A DNA stretch of 64,000 nucleotides from Bacilli bacterium (GCA_017434825.1 JAFSGC010000009.1:21287-85286); one strand, 5' to 3'; shown: positions 10,183 through 18,930, counted from the first letter of the stretch. Notes: generated from the letters alone by a model not told the origin. Translations and numbers: made by a program.

Positions 10183-12202
10183 ATTTTTATATGTAAGTTT
10201 ATTTTTATTTTTGTTTATATATATAATTGTCTTTACTAAGTTAATTGATTATCAATCAAAATATGGAGATGGAGATATTATCTTAAGCGGAAGAGTAGTT
10301 AAATATTCATTATCTAATGATAAATTAAGTTTTGTTATTAAAGCTAAAGAAAAAATTTTGTCTACATATTACAACGACGATAATTTGAATAATATAAATT
10401 TAAAAATAGGCGACTTTGTTACTGTAAGTGGTAAATTAAGTATGCCTGCAGTAAATACAATTCCCAATACGTTTAATTACAAGGAATATCTATACTCTAA
10501 TAAAATTTATAAAACTCTTTCGGTTTCTGAAATTAAGATTAAAAATAATGAATCAAATATTTTTGAGAAAATTAAAAATTATTTTTATAAGAGGTGTGAA
10601 GGTAATGAATATTTAAAGTTATTTATTGTAGGAGACAAATCGTCTTTGGATGAAAATATTTATGAAAGTTTTAAAGACACTGGCGTAGCCCATTTATTGG
10701 CGGTCTCGGGCATGCACGTTTCAGTTTTAGTTTCTATACTTTCTTATTTGCTAAAGTGGGTGAAAAATACAAAAAAGCAAATAATAATATCAACTTTTTT
10801 GCTTTTTTATGCATATATAGTAAATTTTTCTGCATCAATACTTAGAGTAGTAGTCTTTTATATTATAAATAACATTAATAAAATTTTTGAATTAAAACTA
10901 AGTAATAAGCAAGTTTTATTTTGGGCGGCTATAATTATGCTAATAATTAATCCGTTTTTAATTTATCAAGCGGGATTTTTATATTCTTTTGTAACTGTGT
11001 ATAGCATAATTGTTACTCAAAAATATTTATGTGGTAAATACGCTAAGGATACTTTAATAATTAGTTTTTGGGCATTATTATTTACTTTACCGATAACTGT
11101 AAGTATGAATTATGAAATTAATTTGATTACTTTTATAAGTAATTTATTGTTGATACCATATGTAACTTTTATTTTATATCCATTGTCTTTGCTTTGTTTT
11201 GTTTTTTCATTTCTAATGCCTATATTTTCATTGCTAACCGGTCTAATGGAAATAATAATTATATTTATTAATAAAATAGATATTTTTGTGATTGGTATTC
11301 CCAAAATGAATGTAGTAATAATATTAAGTTATTACTTAATGCTTTTATTTGCAATTTATTTTAACTCAAAGGTTTATTTTGCAACAATTATTATGTTAGT
11401 GCTCATCGTAAAAATGGCCCCAAGATTTGATTCGGTTCTGCAAATAACTTATCTAGACGTTGGACAAGGAGATTGCTGTTTAATATCACTGCCGTATAAT
11501 AAAGAAAACATAATGATAGACACTGGTGGTCAAATTTCATACGGTAATACAAAGAATTACAATATTTCTGACAATGTAATTTTATATTTAAAAAGTATAG
11601 GTATTAATAAATTAAACTGTCTTATATTAACGCATGGCGACTATGACCACATGGGTGAAGCAATTAATTTAGTAAATAATTTTAAAGTAGAGAAAGTAAT
11701 ATTCAATTGTGGGCCACATAATGATTTAGAACGAGAATTAATTAAAGTATTACATAAAAAGAAAATACCATATTACAGTTGTATCAAAGAATTAAATATA
11801 GATGATAATAAATTATATTTTCTAAATAATAAGGATTATGGTAATGAAAATGATAATTCATCAGTCATTTATACAGAACTAAATGATTATAAATTTTTAT
11901 TTATGGGAGATGCAGGAGTAGAAGTAGAAGAAGATTTAGTAGAAGAATATAATCTACAAAATATAGATGTATTAAAAGTGGGACATCATGGAAGTAAAAC
12001 AAGCAGTAGTGAAGAATTTATAAATGAAATGAATCCTAAATATAGTATTATTAGCGTTGGAAAGAACAATCGTTATGGTCATCCAAATAAAGAAGTATTA
12101 GATACTTTAAAAGATTCAAAAATATATAGAACGGATCAAGATGGAAGTATCATGTTTAAAATTAAAAATAATAAATTAAAGATAGAAACATGTACACCAT
12201 AG
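10151..12202 (+). CDS. comEC: DNA uptake channel ComEC
   Basis: ComEC forms the membrane channel that carries one DNA strand into the cell. The 683-residue protein has an N-terminal OB-like region, the Competence domain with many membrane segments (signature GVAHLLAVSGMHVSVLVSI), and a C-terminal metallo-beta-lactamase domain (LTHGDYDHMGEAI, MGDAGVEVEED, KVGHHGSKTSSS), which probably degrades the other strand. The ATG at 10151 overlaps comEA by 32 bases in a different frame. Together with pilC and pilD further on, it supports natural transformation. A broken copy of its HGDYDHMGE region lies at 14041-14120. Confidence 0.93.
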   Translation: MKKLKTILQSKFLYVSLFLFLFIYIIVFTKLIDYQSKYGDGDIILSGRVVKYSLSNDKLSFVIKAKEKILSTYYNDDNLNNINLKIGDFVTVSGKLSMPAVNTIPNTFNYKEYLYSNKIYKTLSVSEIKIKNNESNIFEKIKNYFYKRCEGNEYLKLFIVGDKSSLDENIYESFKDTGVAHLLAVSGMHVSVLVSILSYLLKWVKNTKKQIIISTFLLFYAYIVNFSASILRVVVFYIINNINKIFELKLSNKQVLFWAAIIMLIINPFLIYQAGFLYSFVTVYSIIVTQKYLCGKYAKDTLIISFWALLFTLPITVSMNYEINLITFISNLLLIPYVTFILYPLSLLCFVFSFLMPIFSLLTGLMEIIIIFINKIDIFVIGIPKMNVVIILSYYLMLLFAIYFNSKVYFATIIMLVLIVKMAPRFDSVLQITYLDVGQGDCCLISLPYNKENIMIDTGGQISYGNTKNYNISDNVILYLKSIGINKLNCLILTHGDYDHMGEAINLVNNFKVEKVIFNCGPHNDLERELIKVLHKKKIPYYSCIKELNIDDNKLYFLNNKDYGNENDNSSVIYTELNDYKFLFMGDAGVEVEEDLVEEYNLQNIDVLKVGHHGSKTSSSEEFINEMNPKYSIISVGKNNRYGHPNKEVLDTLKDSKIYRTDQDGSIMFKIKNNKLKIETCTP

Positions 12203-12218
12203 AAAGGAAGATGATAAA

Positions 12219-13040
12219 ATGAATGAAATAAAAGAATATACAGATAAGATTTTTGAAGATATAAAACGTTTAGATGAAAATGGTAATGAATATTGGTTAG
12301 CAAGAGAACTAATGCCATTGCTTGAATATATTGAATGGCGCAAATTTAAAGGAGTAATCAACAGAGCAATCATTAACTGCAAAGGTAGTAATTATAACGA
12401 TTTAGACCATTTTGTCGGTGCTGACAAAATGGTTGGTATTGGTTCTAATACTGAAAGAAAAATACAAGATTATAGGTTATCAAGATATGCATGTTATTTA
12501 ATAGTTTTAAATTGTGATCCTAGAAAGAAAGTAATTGCAATTGCTAAAACATATTTTGCTATTCAAACTAGAAAGCAAGAATTAACTGAACAAGAATATA
12601 ATAATCTAACAGAAGAAGAAAAAAGATTATATAGAAGAAATCAGGCAAGAAAAGGAAATTATAATCTAAATCAAACAGCAGTTAAAAGTGGAGTAAAAGA
12701 CTTAGCTAGATTTCATAATGCTGGATACAAAGGACTTTATAATGGTGAAACGGCTGATGATATTTTTAAAAGGAAAAAACTAAGATATAGAGAAGATATA
12801 TTAGATAATATGGGTAGTGAAGAACTTGCAGATAATATATTTAGAATTGCTCAAACTGATGCTAAATTAAAAAGAGATAATGTAGATAATGAATATACTG
12901 CGAATTCTGTTCATTATGAGGTAGGAAGAGAAGTAAGAAATAGTATTAAAAGATTAGGCGGTACTATGCCAGAGGATTTATCAACACCAAATAAAAGTTT
13001 AAAAGAATTAGAAAAAGAAACTAATAAATTAAAAGAGTGA
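12219..13040 (+). CDS. dinD: DinD-like protein (DNA-damage-inducible protein D family)
   Basis: The 273-residue protein matches E. coli DinD along its length, as I recall that sequence: LSRYACYLIVLNCDPRKKVI, AKTYFAIQTRKQELTE, GYKGLYNGETADDI, DNMGSEELADNIFRIAQTDA and RLGGTMPEDLSTP. DinD is an SOS protein reported to interfere with RecA-DNA filaments. The N-terminal part belongs to the BRO-N-like class also found in phage antirepressors. Its ATG lies 16 bases after comEC, with GAAAGGAAG upstream, so it is probably read on the comEC transcript. A RecA modulator next to the DNA channel suggests a role in handling incoming DNA (inference). No SOS box was seen. Confidence 0.85.
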   Translation: MNEIKEYTDKIFEDIKRLDENGNEYWLARELMPLLEYIEWRKFKGVINRAIINCKGSNYNDLDHFVGADKMVGIGSNTERKIQDYRLSRYACYLIVLNCDPRKKVIAIAKTYFAIQTRKQELTEQEYNNLTEEEKRLYRRNQARKGNYNLNQTAVKSGVKDLARFHNAGYKGLYNGETADDIFKRKKLRYREDILDNMGSEELADNIFRIAQTDAKLKRDNVDNEYTANSVHYEVGREVRNSIKRLGGTMPEDLSTPNKSLKELEKETNKLKE

Positions 13041-13050
13041 ATAGAAATTG

Positions 13051-13073
13051 TGATATAATTAATATAGGATGTG
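13051..13073 (+). promoter_or_regulatory. Promoter and ribosome binding site of the first transglutaminase-like gene
   Basis: An extended -10 (TGATATAAT, 13051-13059) is followed by AGGATGTG (13066-13073), six bases before the ATG at 13079. No good -35 is present. Nearly the same stretch recurs before the second transglutaminase-like gene (14221-14250), so the two leaders are probably copies. Confidence 0.65.
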
Positions 13074-13078
13074 ATAAT

Positions 13079-13963
13079 ATGACAAAAGAAGAAATTAATA
13101 AAACTGTATTAAGTCTTCAAACTGATGAAGAAATAATTGGTTTTGTTAAAAAGAGAATTCAAGAATTAGAAGACAAATCTATAGAAACAACTGTAGGTCA
13201 GAATTATACTACAACTTTTAAGGAATATATTTCAGCAAAAACACATTATAAAGCAGGAGCAAGATTACAAGATGCAGAATGTCCTGATTTAGTGTATGAT
13301 GATATAACACCATATATTAATTTGATTAAAGCCATTAAGCAGAATAGTTGGTATGATGAACTTACTTTGTTTTCTACAATATTCTTTGAAGTATACAATT
13401 ATTTGCCTAGTGATAACATTGGCTTAGTGCGAGCATTTACTTATTTAGAAAATAAAGGTAAAAGAATATCAATAAAACAAATTAGAGAAAATGCTTGTGC
13501 ATTTTGTTCGGAAAAATCAGGCATGGCACATAATATGTTTAAGTTTTTGGGAGTTGACTCTGAAGTAGTATGTGGATATAGAGATTCAGAGCGCCATGCG
13601 TATAATATTATTTATCCAAATGGTTATGGAAATGAGCCAATGGTAATATATGATCCGTCATTCTTTGTTAATTTTGTTAAGGATGGGAAAAAATTATCTT
13701 TTGGATATTTTAAAGCGTTGCGAAGAGAGGATTATGATAAACTAATATCCGGCCAGCCAATAAAAATAGATTTATCAAAAACAGAAAAAAATTATAGACA
13801 ATTATATAGTTTGGGTGATGAATATGTTTTTGAAGGAGATACTCCATCATATATTGCAGGTTTAGATAGAAAAAAAGAATCGCCTGGTCAAAATATAACC
13901 GATGATTTATATTATTCAACTCATTTAGAAAATGGCGTTGAGTCAGTATCATATAAATTATAG
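13079..13963 (+). CDS. Transglutaminase-like cysteine protein 1
   Basis: The 294-residue protein has no signal peptide or membrane segment. A papain-like transglutaminase core is suggested by C143 (AFCSEKSGMAHNMFKFLG), H173 (ERHAYNIIYP) and D192 (VIYDPSFF), in the expected Cys-His-Asp order and spacing. Such folds crosslink, deamidate or cleave proteins, and the target here is unknown. About 130 residues before the core are unrecognised. I start it at the ATG at 13079, which has a promoter and AGGATGTG ahead; a GTG at 13037 is in frame but lies upstream of the -10 box. It sits between dinD and a second gene with the same kind of core. Confidence 0.6.
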   Translation: MTKEEINKTVLSLQTDEEIIGFVKKRIQELEDKSIETTVGQNYTTTFKEYISAKTHYKAGARLQDAECPDLVYDDITPYINLIKAIKQNSWYDELTLFSTIFFEVYNYLPSDNIGLVRAFTYLENKGKRISIKQIRENACAFCSEKSGMAHNMFKFLGVDSEVVCGYRDSERHAYNIIYPNGYGNEPMVIYDPSFFVNFVKDGKKLSFGYFKALRREDYDKLISGQPIKIDLSKTEKNYRQLYSLGDEYVFEGDTPSYIAGLDRKKESPGQNITDDLYYSTHLENGVESVSYKL

Positions 13964-13964
13964 T

Positions 13965-13994
13965 AGAATTATCAATTTGATAGTTCTTTTTTTA
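13965..13994 (+). terminator. Intrinsic terminator after transglutaminase-like gene 1
   Basis: A 10-bp stem (AGAATTATCA with TGATAGTTCT, one G-T pair) is followed by a run of seven Ts. It starts two bases after the stop codon. Confidence 0.85.
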
Positions 13995-14040
13995 TTTGAA
14001 ATAAAGGCATTTTTTTCAACTTACTAATTGACAATCACCA

Positions 14041-14120
14041 CATGGAGAATACGACCACACGGGGAAGCTATTAACCTTATAAATAATTTTAAAGTTGAGA
14101 AAGTAATCTTTAATTGCGGA
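14041..14120 (+). pseudogene. comEC': Degenerate fragment of a second comEC
   Basis: About 80 bases match comEC bases 11635-11715 on the same strand at roughly four in five positions by hand alignment, including an unbroken 18-base stretch (TAAATAATTTTAAAGT and flanks). The fragment covers the HGDYDHMGE metal-binding motif, read here as HGEYDHTG. One base is missing after CACACGGGG relative to comEC, which breaks the frame, and no coding continues on either side. It is a relic of a duplicated or replaced comEC 3' end. The rest of this 287-base gap holds a terminator, a short TGACC/GGTCA hairpin, an AGAATC/GATTCT hairpin and the next promoter. Confidence 0.8.
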
Positions 14121-14220
14121 AATTTGGTATATACAAAATTACAAATTTGTTGAAAAATGACCAGCCAAGGTCAATTTAGTAAGAATCTTATATATGATTC
14201 TTTTGAGTTATGGATGTATA

Positions 14221-14245
14221 TGATATAATTAAATCATAGGATGTG
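14221..14245 (+). promoter_or_regulatory. Promoter and ribosome binding site of the second transglutaminase-like gene
   Basis: An extended -10 TGATATAAT (14221-14229) and AGGATGTG (14238-14245) precede the ATG at 14251. The stretch from TGATATAAT to the start codon is a near copy of that at 13051-13081. Confidence 0.65.
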
Positions 14246-14250
14246 AATAT

Positions 14251-15621
14251 ATGAATATTCAAGAATTAAAAGATGCAATTGATAACTTTCCTAATAAGCA
14301 GGTTTTTATGGCACAACCTACTTTTTATCAAGGTGAAGATATTTTTGCTGTACTTAGCGCTAAATACGAAAATATAATTTATTGTCCACAGATACAATGC
14401 GTTAATGACATATATAGCTTTATGGAAAAATATAGCTTAAATGATGCGCCCTTTGCTATAGAGGTATTATTAATAGACTATAACGAAAAAAGCTTAGATA
14501 TTATTAATTCGTTAGATAAAAAGATCTTTATTAGAATTATTCCAACTCGTGGTATTACAAAAGATGAAATTTCTTTTTTTGAAAAAATCAACCATCCTAA
14601 TTGTATAATTGATTTGTCCAAAGATCGTATAAGCGTACAATGCCTAGCGTTTATTAGTAACAATTTCATTATTGATGAAAAAAGCCCGGTTGTTTCTTTT
14701 GACATGTTTAATTACGATATGATGGACAGCTTTGGTTCATTTTATCAAAAATTTCCAAATTTGATATGTATTATAGATATTAATGATCCTCAGTCTTTAG
14801 AAGTATTTAATACTTTACTTAATATGTATCCCGAATGTGACTGGCGAGTTCGTTTGACAACTGATTTATTCGATCGTCGTAACCAATATAATGCAAGAGA
14901 TTTATTGGTTCAAGATTTAACTTGGCCAGAATTACAAAATGAAAAAGCCGGAATAATGTACTTGGGAATTGAATACAAAAATATGGAGGAAGTATTTAAG
15001 TTAGAAAGATTAGTAGAACTAATTAAATCGCGAATCCCTGCCGATGCTAGTGACTTGGATATTGTTACATACATATCGCTGTTTATTATTAATTATTTCA
15101 AATATGATAAAAAGACTGGCAAAATTACGCCAGATATAAATACTACTCAGTTTATTTCTTTAGGAAAAGGGGTATGCAGACACTTTTCTGAATTTACAAG
15201 ATATATATTAAATTCCTTAGGTATTAAGTGCAGAAATGTGCATGCTCCTTCATACAAAAATCCAAATAGCTGGCATGCATTTAACGTTGTTGTATTAGAT
15301 GGGAAAGAATACTTTTTAGATAATACTTGGCTTGCAGAAAAGGCTCAGGCTTATATGGTAAGTTCCTTATCGGAGGCTTCCGACTTTCTAACATCGATGG
15401 AAAAATTTAACCATAACGAGTATTACGATACCGTGCGTCTTTATTTATGCGAGCAATATGACCGTCAAGAAATCGCAAAGTCAGAAGATAGAGTTTTAGA
15501 CTGGGGCCCAAATTATGTAATTCATAGATCTGCATTACAGGATTTATTTAGAAAATATATTTTAAAGAAACCTCAGAGCGTTGAAGAAAAAATTGAAGAT
15601 GCAATTCCAAGGAGATGGTAA
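14251..15621 (+). CDS. Transglutaminase-like cysteine protein 2
   Basis: The 456-residue protein lacks a signal peptide and so is probably cytoplasmic. The C-terminal half has a transglutaminase-like core: C309 (LGKGVCRHFSEFTRYIL), H342 (SWHAFNVVVLDG) and D357 (YFLDNTWL). The first 250 residues form an unrecognised alpha/beta region with repeated IIDI/LLIDY strands that resembles a leucine-rich or TIM-like scaffold only vaguely. Transglutaminase-like enzymes with separate N-terminal domains often modify specific protein partners; the partner is unknown. It is followed one base later by a 73-codon gene and shares its promoter layout with transglutaminase-like gene 1. Confidence 0.65.
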   Translation: MNIQELKDAIDNFPNKQVFMAQPTFYQGEDIFAVLSAKYENIIYCPQIQCVNDIYSFMEKYSLNDAPFAIEVLLIDYNEKSLDIINSLDKKIFIRIIPTRGITKDEISFFEKINHPNCIIDLSKDRISVQCLAFISNNFIIDEKSPVVSFDMFNYDMMDSFGSFYQKFPNLICIIDINDPQSLEVFNTLLNMYPECDWRVRLTTDLFDRRNQYNARDLLVQDLTWPELQNEKAGIMYLGIEYKNMEEVFKLERLVELIKSRIPADASDLDIVTYISLFIINYFKYDKKTGKITPDINTTQFISLGKGVCRHFSEFTRYILNSLGIKCRNVHAPSYKNPNSWHAFNVVVLDGKEYFLDNTWLAEKAQAYMVSSLSEASDFLTSMEKFNHNEYYDTVRLYLCEQYDRQEIAKSEDRVLDWGPNYVIHRSALQDLFRKYILKKPQSVEEKIEDAIPRRW

Positions 15622-15622
15622 A

Positions 15623-15844
15623 ATGAACGTTAGTCCAAAGTGTGCGGTAGAACTTTTAGAGATAATAAAATATTTAGATAATGAATTAAAGGAAATGCTT
15701 CCTGATAATTTTGAAGAATATTTAAATAACATTAAAGACCAAAATTATTTTTTTCAAATTGATAAAAATAAACTTTTATTTGAACAGGATTTTATGGATG
15801 AAACAATTGAAATTCTAATGAGACTTTTTGAATATAATGCATAA
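15623..15844 (+). CDS. Small acidic protein of unknown function, partner of transglutaminase-like gene 2
   Basis: The 73-residue product (it starts MNVSPKCAVELLEIIKYLDN) is acidic and predicted mostly helical, with no known motif. AAGGAG lies eight bases before its ATG at 15623, which is one base past the stop of the previous gene. The tight coupling suggests the two proteins work together, perhaps as enzyme and partner or inhibitor. That is inference only. The frame is open further upstream but lacks a binding site there. Confidence 0.6.
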   Translation: MNVSPKCAVELLEIIKYLDNELKEMLPDNFEEYLNNIKDQNYFFQIDKNKLLFEQDFMDETIEILMRLFEYNA

Positions 15845-15852
15845 TATATAAT

Positions 15853-15899
15853 ACAATGCAAGCATTGTTTATTATAGATGGACCTTTTAAGGTCCTTTT
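15853..15899 (+). terminator. Tandem hairpins ending the transglutaminase region
   Basis: Two hairpins follow the small gene: ACAATG/CATTGT (15853-15868) and GGACCT/AGGTCC (15880-15895), the second with four Ts. Together they should end the transcript before holA. Confidence 0.65.
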
Positions 15900-15918
15900 C
15901 AATTGCCGTAAAAAATAG

Positions 15919-15931
15919 TATAATTTAATTA
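15919..15931 (+). promoter_or_regulatory. holA promoter, predicted leaderless transcript
   Basis: A -10 TATAAT (15919-15924) ends six bases before the holA ATG, with a weak -35-like TTTTCA 17 bases upstream. Transcription should start at about the ATG itself. There is no Shine-Dalgarno sequence. Confidence 0.55.
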
Positions 15932-16881
15932 TGAATGTATATTTGATTGCAAGTGATAGTTATAAATTAGTAGATGTTGAAGTAAAAAAAATACTTCAAG
16001 ATTCTTTGAATGTAATTAAATATGATTTAAGAGTAGATTCTCTTACTGATGTAATAAATGAAGCTAATTATTTTTCTTTAACTAATGAGAAAAAATATAT
16101 TGTTGTAAAAAGTGATTCTCTTTTTAAAGCGAGTAAAAAAGAAGATAATGAAAAAGAAGACTCTTCAAATAAAGATGTTAAATTACTAGAAAAATATTTA
16201 GAAAGCCCAAGTGATTTAAGTACAATAATATTTATATCATATGAATCTCCCGATAAAAGAAGAAAAATATTTAAGCAAATTGCTGAAAAGGGTAAGGCGA
16301 TAGTGCTTCCTACTTTAAATAAAAAAGATTTAACATATAAATGTATAGATTTATTGAAGCAAAAAGGATATACTGCAAGTTATGATGTAGCAAACTTTAT
16401 CGTAGAAAATTCATATGTAAATTATGATATTATGACTAATGAATTAGAAAAAATATATGTTCTTTTAAAACCGTGTATTTTATCTATAAGTGGTTTAAAA
16501 GGAATTGTATCAGTTTCCTTAACGAGTAATGTATACTCATATATCAGTGCAATTATTAATAGAGAATTGGAAGCAGCGATCAAAGCTAGTAAAAACTTTG
16601 AACTATTAAAAATAGAACCAACGATGGTTTTGGTTATGCTTGCTAAAGATTTCCAAATACTATATATGATTAAATCTGGAGTTAATCTTAAAGAATTGCA
16701 AATAAATCTAAAAAAAGAAGATTGGCAAATGAAAGCATATCTTCAAAATGTTGATTTATACACGATAAGTGAGCTAAAAAAAATCATAATCAGATTAAAC
16801 GATTATGATTATAAAGTTAAAAGCGGATTATTAGATAAAAGTGTAATGCTTGATCTAATATCGCTAGAATTATGCGAATAA
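15931..16881 (+). CDS. holA: DNA polymerase III subunit delta
   Basis: The delta subunit is part of the clamp loader that opens the sliding clamp onto DNA. The 316-residue length and pattern fit the family: an N-terminal nucleotide-fold region with YIVVKSDSLF and STIIFISYESPDKRRKIFK, a middle NELEKIYVLL, and the helical C-terminal part (AKDFQILYMIKSGVNLKELQ ... YDYKVKSGLLDK). No Walker A motif is seen, as expected for delta. The gene appears to be read from its own promoter. Its end lies two bases from the end of rnhC on the other strand, with no clear shared terminator. Confidence 0.88.
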   Translation: MNVYLIASDSYKLVDVEVKKILQDSLNVIKYDLRVDSLTDVINEANYFSLTNEKKYIVVKSDSLFKASKKEDNEKEDSSNKDVKLLEKYLESPSDLSTIIFISYESPDKRRKIFKQIAEKGKAIVLPTLNKKDLTYKCIDLLKQKGYTASYDVANFIVENSYVNYDIMTNELEKIYVLLKPCILSISGLKGIVSVSLTSNVYSYISAIINRELEAAIKASKNFELLKIEPTMVLVMLAKDFQILYMIKSGVNLKELQINLKKEDWQMKAYLQNVDLYTISELKKIIIRLNDYDYKVKSGLLDKSVMLDLISLELCE

Positions 16882-16882
16882 C

Positions 16883-17803
16883 CTATATTTTAGTAATATT
16901 TTTAAAATTCATTTTGGCAAAATTATTTAAGTAATCTTTGCCTTTTTCTTTGCTTATTTTTTCTAATTGTTCATCAACAGTTTGTCCAGCGCCTTTAGGT
17001 AGTACATAACCGTATTCTTTTTCTAGTTTTTCCATTTCGATAAGGAAAATATATCTTGCAATGATTGAAGCTGCAGCTACAGCCATGCATTTGCTTTCTC
17101 CTTTGGTATAAAATGATATGTTTGTAACTTTTTTCGGAACATCTTGTAAATACTCATAATATTTTCTTTCGTTAACGAACTGATCAACTACACAATGAGT
17201 ATATTCTGGAGCATATTTTTCAATAAGCGAACAAAGAACTTTATTGTGTAATATACATTTTAATTTAACCATATTAATATCTTGGTAATTGCTATTATAA
17301 GTTTGATTATTAAGTGTTAAGCAAGAATAGGGAATATTTTTGATGATCTCTGGAGCAATTTCTCTAATTTTATCATCATTAATTGCTTTAGAATCTTTAA
17401 CTCCTAAATCTCTTAAATATTCAATGTTTTCTTTTGTTACGTAAGTAGCTGCTACAACAACTGGTCCAAATACATCTCCGCATCCGGTTTCATCGCTACC
17501 GATAGTAGAGGAATTTAGAAAGAATGATTCTTCTTTTTTGTCTTCCTTTTTTTCCTTTTTATTATTTGTATCAATTATTTTTCCATTTAGTCTTTTTTCT
17601 GCATCAATCCAAACGCTCGCTTCAATATCAGCGCCAATTCCTTGAAACATAACTTTACCAGATTCATATAGGGTAATTGTTACATCAAAGTTTTTTGCTT
17701 GGAATATCGAGTAAGGTGGATGTTTTTCTAATTTAAACGGTTCATAAAACTTACTTAATTTTCCTTTCAAGTTATCACTAATTTTAAAGACAATACAATT
17801 CAT
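16883..17803 (-). CDS. rnhC: Ribonuclease HIII
   Basis: RNase HIII cuts RNA in RNA-DNA hybrids. The 306-residue protein has the N-terminal TBP-like substrate-binding domain (about residues 1-95) and a catalytic domain beginning GSDETGCGDVFGPVVVAATY, which holds the Asp-Glu pair. The remaining acidic residues are in VKDSKAI and HCVVDQF, and SMAVAAASIIARY-like KCMAVAAASIIAR follows. A Lys/Glu-rich linker joins the two domains. On the minus strand a -10-like TGATAAAAT and GAGGTG precede the ATG. It is divergent from cvpA and convergent with holA. Confidence 0.93.
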   Translation of the reverse strand: MNCIVFKISDNLKGKLSKFYEPFKLEKHPPYSIFQAKNFDVTITLYESGKVMFQGIGADIEASVWIDAEKRLNGKIIDTNNKKEKKEDKKEESFFLNSSTIGSDETGCGDVFGPVVVAATYVTKENIEYLRDLGVKDSKAINDDKIREIAPEIIKNIPYSCLTLNNQTYNSNYQDINMVKLKCILHNKVLCSLIEKYAPEYTHCVVDQFVNERKYYEYLQDVPKKVTNISFYTKGESKCMAVAAASIIARYIFLIEMEKLEKEYGYVLPKGAGQTVDEQLEKISKEKGKDYLNNFAKMNFKNITKI

Positions 17804-17883
17804 AATGCACCTCGAATCTTATTTTATCATATATTTTAATCATTTACATTAAAATTATAATTTGCTTTATTTTTTCACAAACT

Positions 17884-17910
17884 TATAATATAATTAAAAT
17901 AGAGATGAGG
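17884..17910 (+). promoter_or_regulatory. cvpA-trxA promoter and ribosome binding site
   Basis: Two overlapping TATAAT boxes (17884-17889 and 17889-17894) lie upstream of GATGAGG (17904-17910), eight bases before the cvpA ATG. Confidence 0.6.
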
Positions 17911-17917
17911 TAGAAAA

Positions 17918-18616
17918 ATGGGTATAGTTGATATTGGTGCTATTGTTATTATATTATTGGGAGCACTTATAGGTTTTAAAAAAGGCGCAATTAAAAGTTT
18001 AGTACAATTAATTGGCTTAGTGGCTATCGTAATCGTAGCTTATCAATTTAAAGGTTTGCTTGGTAATTTCTTTATTAAGTATTTACCATTCTTTAATTTC
18101 GGAGGAGCACTTAATGAGCTCTATGCAATAAATATTTTGGTATATCAAGGAATTGCATTTGTAGTAATATTTGTATTACTATACTGTATCTTGAATATTT
18201 TAATTAATTTATCTGGCATACTAGATTTATTAGTTAAAATGACCATAATATTAGAACTTCCTTCGAAGATTATCGGAGCAATCTTAGGCGCTGTAGAGGC
18301 AATTGTATTTGTGTTTATTTTAGCATTTGCTTTATTACAATTTGGACATACACAAAAATTAGTTATGGAAAGTCAGTATGTACTTAAAATAGTAGAAAGA
18401 ACTCCAGTGGTAAATGAAGTTTTTGCTAAAACAATTGTTGCTTCTGAAGAAATATATCATTCAGTAAAAGCCAATCAAGAAAATGGAAATATGGTTGAAG
18501 CAAACTTATCAATAATTAGATCGCTAATCAAATATGGAATTGTAGATGCACCTGTTGTTCAAGAGGCGATAGATAATGGCAAGCTTCGAATGGAAAATGT
18601 TGTTGTAGCATCTTAG
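17918..18616 (+). CDS. cvpA: CvpA family membrane protein
   Basis: The 232-residue protein begins with the family pattern VDIGAIVIILLGALIGFKKG and has four hydrophobic segments within the first 150 residues, then a soluble C-terminal tail. CvpA proteins are needed for colicin V release in E. coli and for envelope integrity in other species; the exact role is unclear. In Bacilli this gene (yshB) lies near mutS2, trxA and uvrC, and here it is followed 14 bases later by trxA. Confidence 0.8.
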   Translation: MGIVDIGAIVIILLGALIGFKKGAIKSLVQLIGLVAIVIVAYQFKGLLGNFFIKYLPFFNFGGALNELYAINILVYQGIAFVVIFVLLYCILNILINLSGILDLLVKMTIILELPSKIIGAILGAVEAIVFVFILAFALLQFGHTQKLVMESQYVLKIVERTPVVNEVFAKTIVASEEIYHSVKANQENGNMVEANLSIIRSLIKYGIVDAPVVQEAIDNGKLRMENVVVAS

Positions 18617-18630
18617 GAAAGGAATAAATA

Positions 18631-18930
18631 ATGATTAAACACATTGAGAGTGAAAAAGACTTTTATGATATTATTGCAAAAGATATGTGCATAGTAGATT
18701 TCTATGCAGACTGGTGTGGGCCTTGCAAAATGTTATTGCCTGTACTAGATGAAATAGACTTTACTGATATCATTAAAGTGAACGTTGATGAATATCCAGA
18801 AATTGCTAAAAAATTTGGCATTATGAGTATTCCAACATTAGTCTTTTTCAAAGATGGATTGGAACACGAAAGAGAAATCGGTTATCGTGGTCTTGATGAA
18901 ATCAAAGAGACATTTAAATCAATTCAATAG
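18631..18930 (+). CDS. trxA: Thioredoxin
   Basis: This 99-residue cytoplasmic protein reduces disulfides. The active site is WCGPC ([16 protein letters not shown]) and the cis-Pro loop is [11 protein letters not shown]. The ATG has AGGAAAGGAA upstream. It shares the cvpA transcript and ends at a strong terminator. No thioredoxin reductase is in the window. Confidence 0.95.
   Translation: MIKHIESEKDFYDIIAKDMCIVDFYADWCGPCKMLLPVLDEIDFTDIIKVNVDEYPEIAKKFGIMSIPTLVFFKDGLEHEREIGYRGLDEIKETFKSIQ

Noticed and set aside
12219..13040. Phage antirepressor or prophage remnant
   Set aside because: The BRO-N-like start raised this idea, but the full length follows DinD and no other phage gene is near.
13964..14250. 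tRNA or small RNA gene in the 287-base gap
   Set aside because: No cloverleaf or TTCGA-type loop was found. A terminator, the comEC relic, short hairpins and a promoter account for the sequence.
16870..16920. Shared terminator between convergent holA and rnhC
   Set aside because: Only weak A/T pairings were seen in the two-base gap and gene ends, not enough to call.
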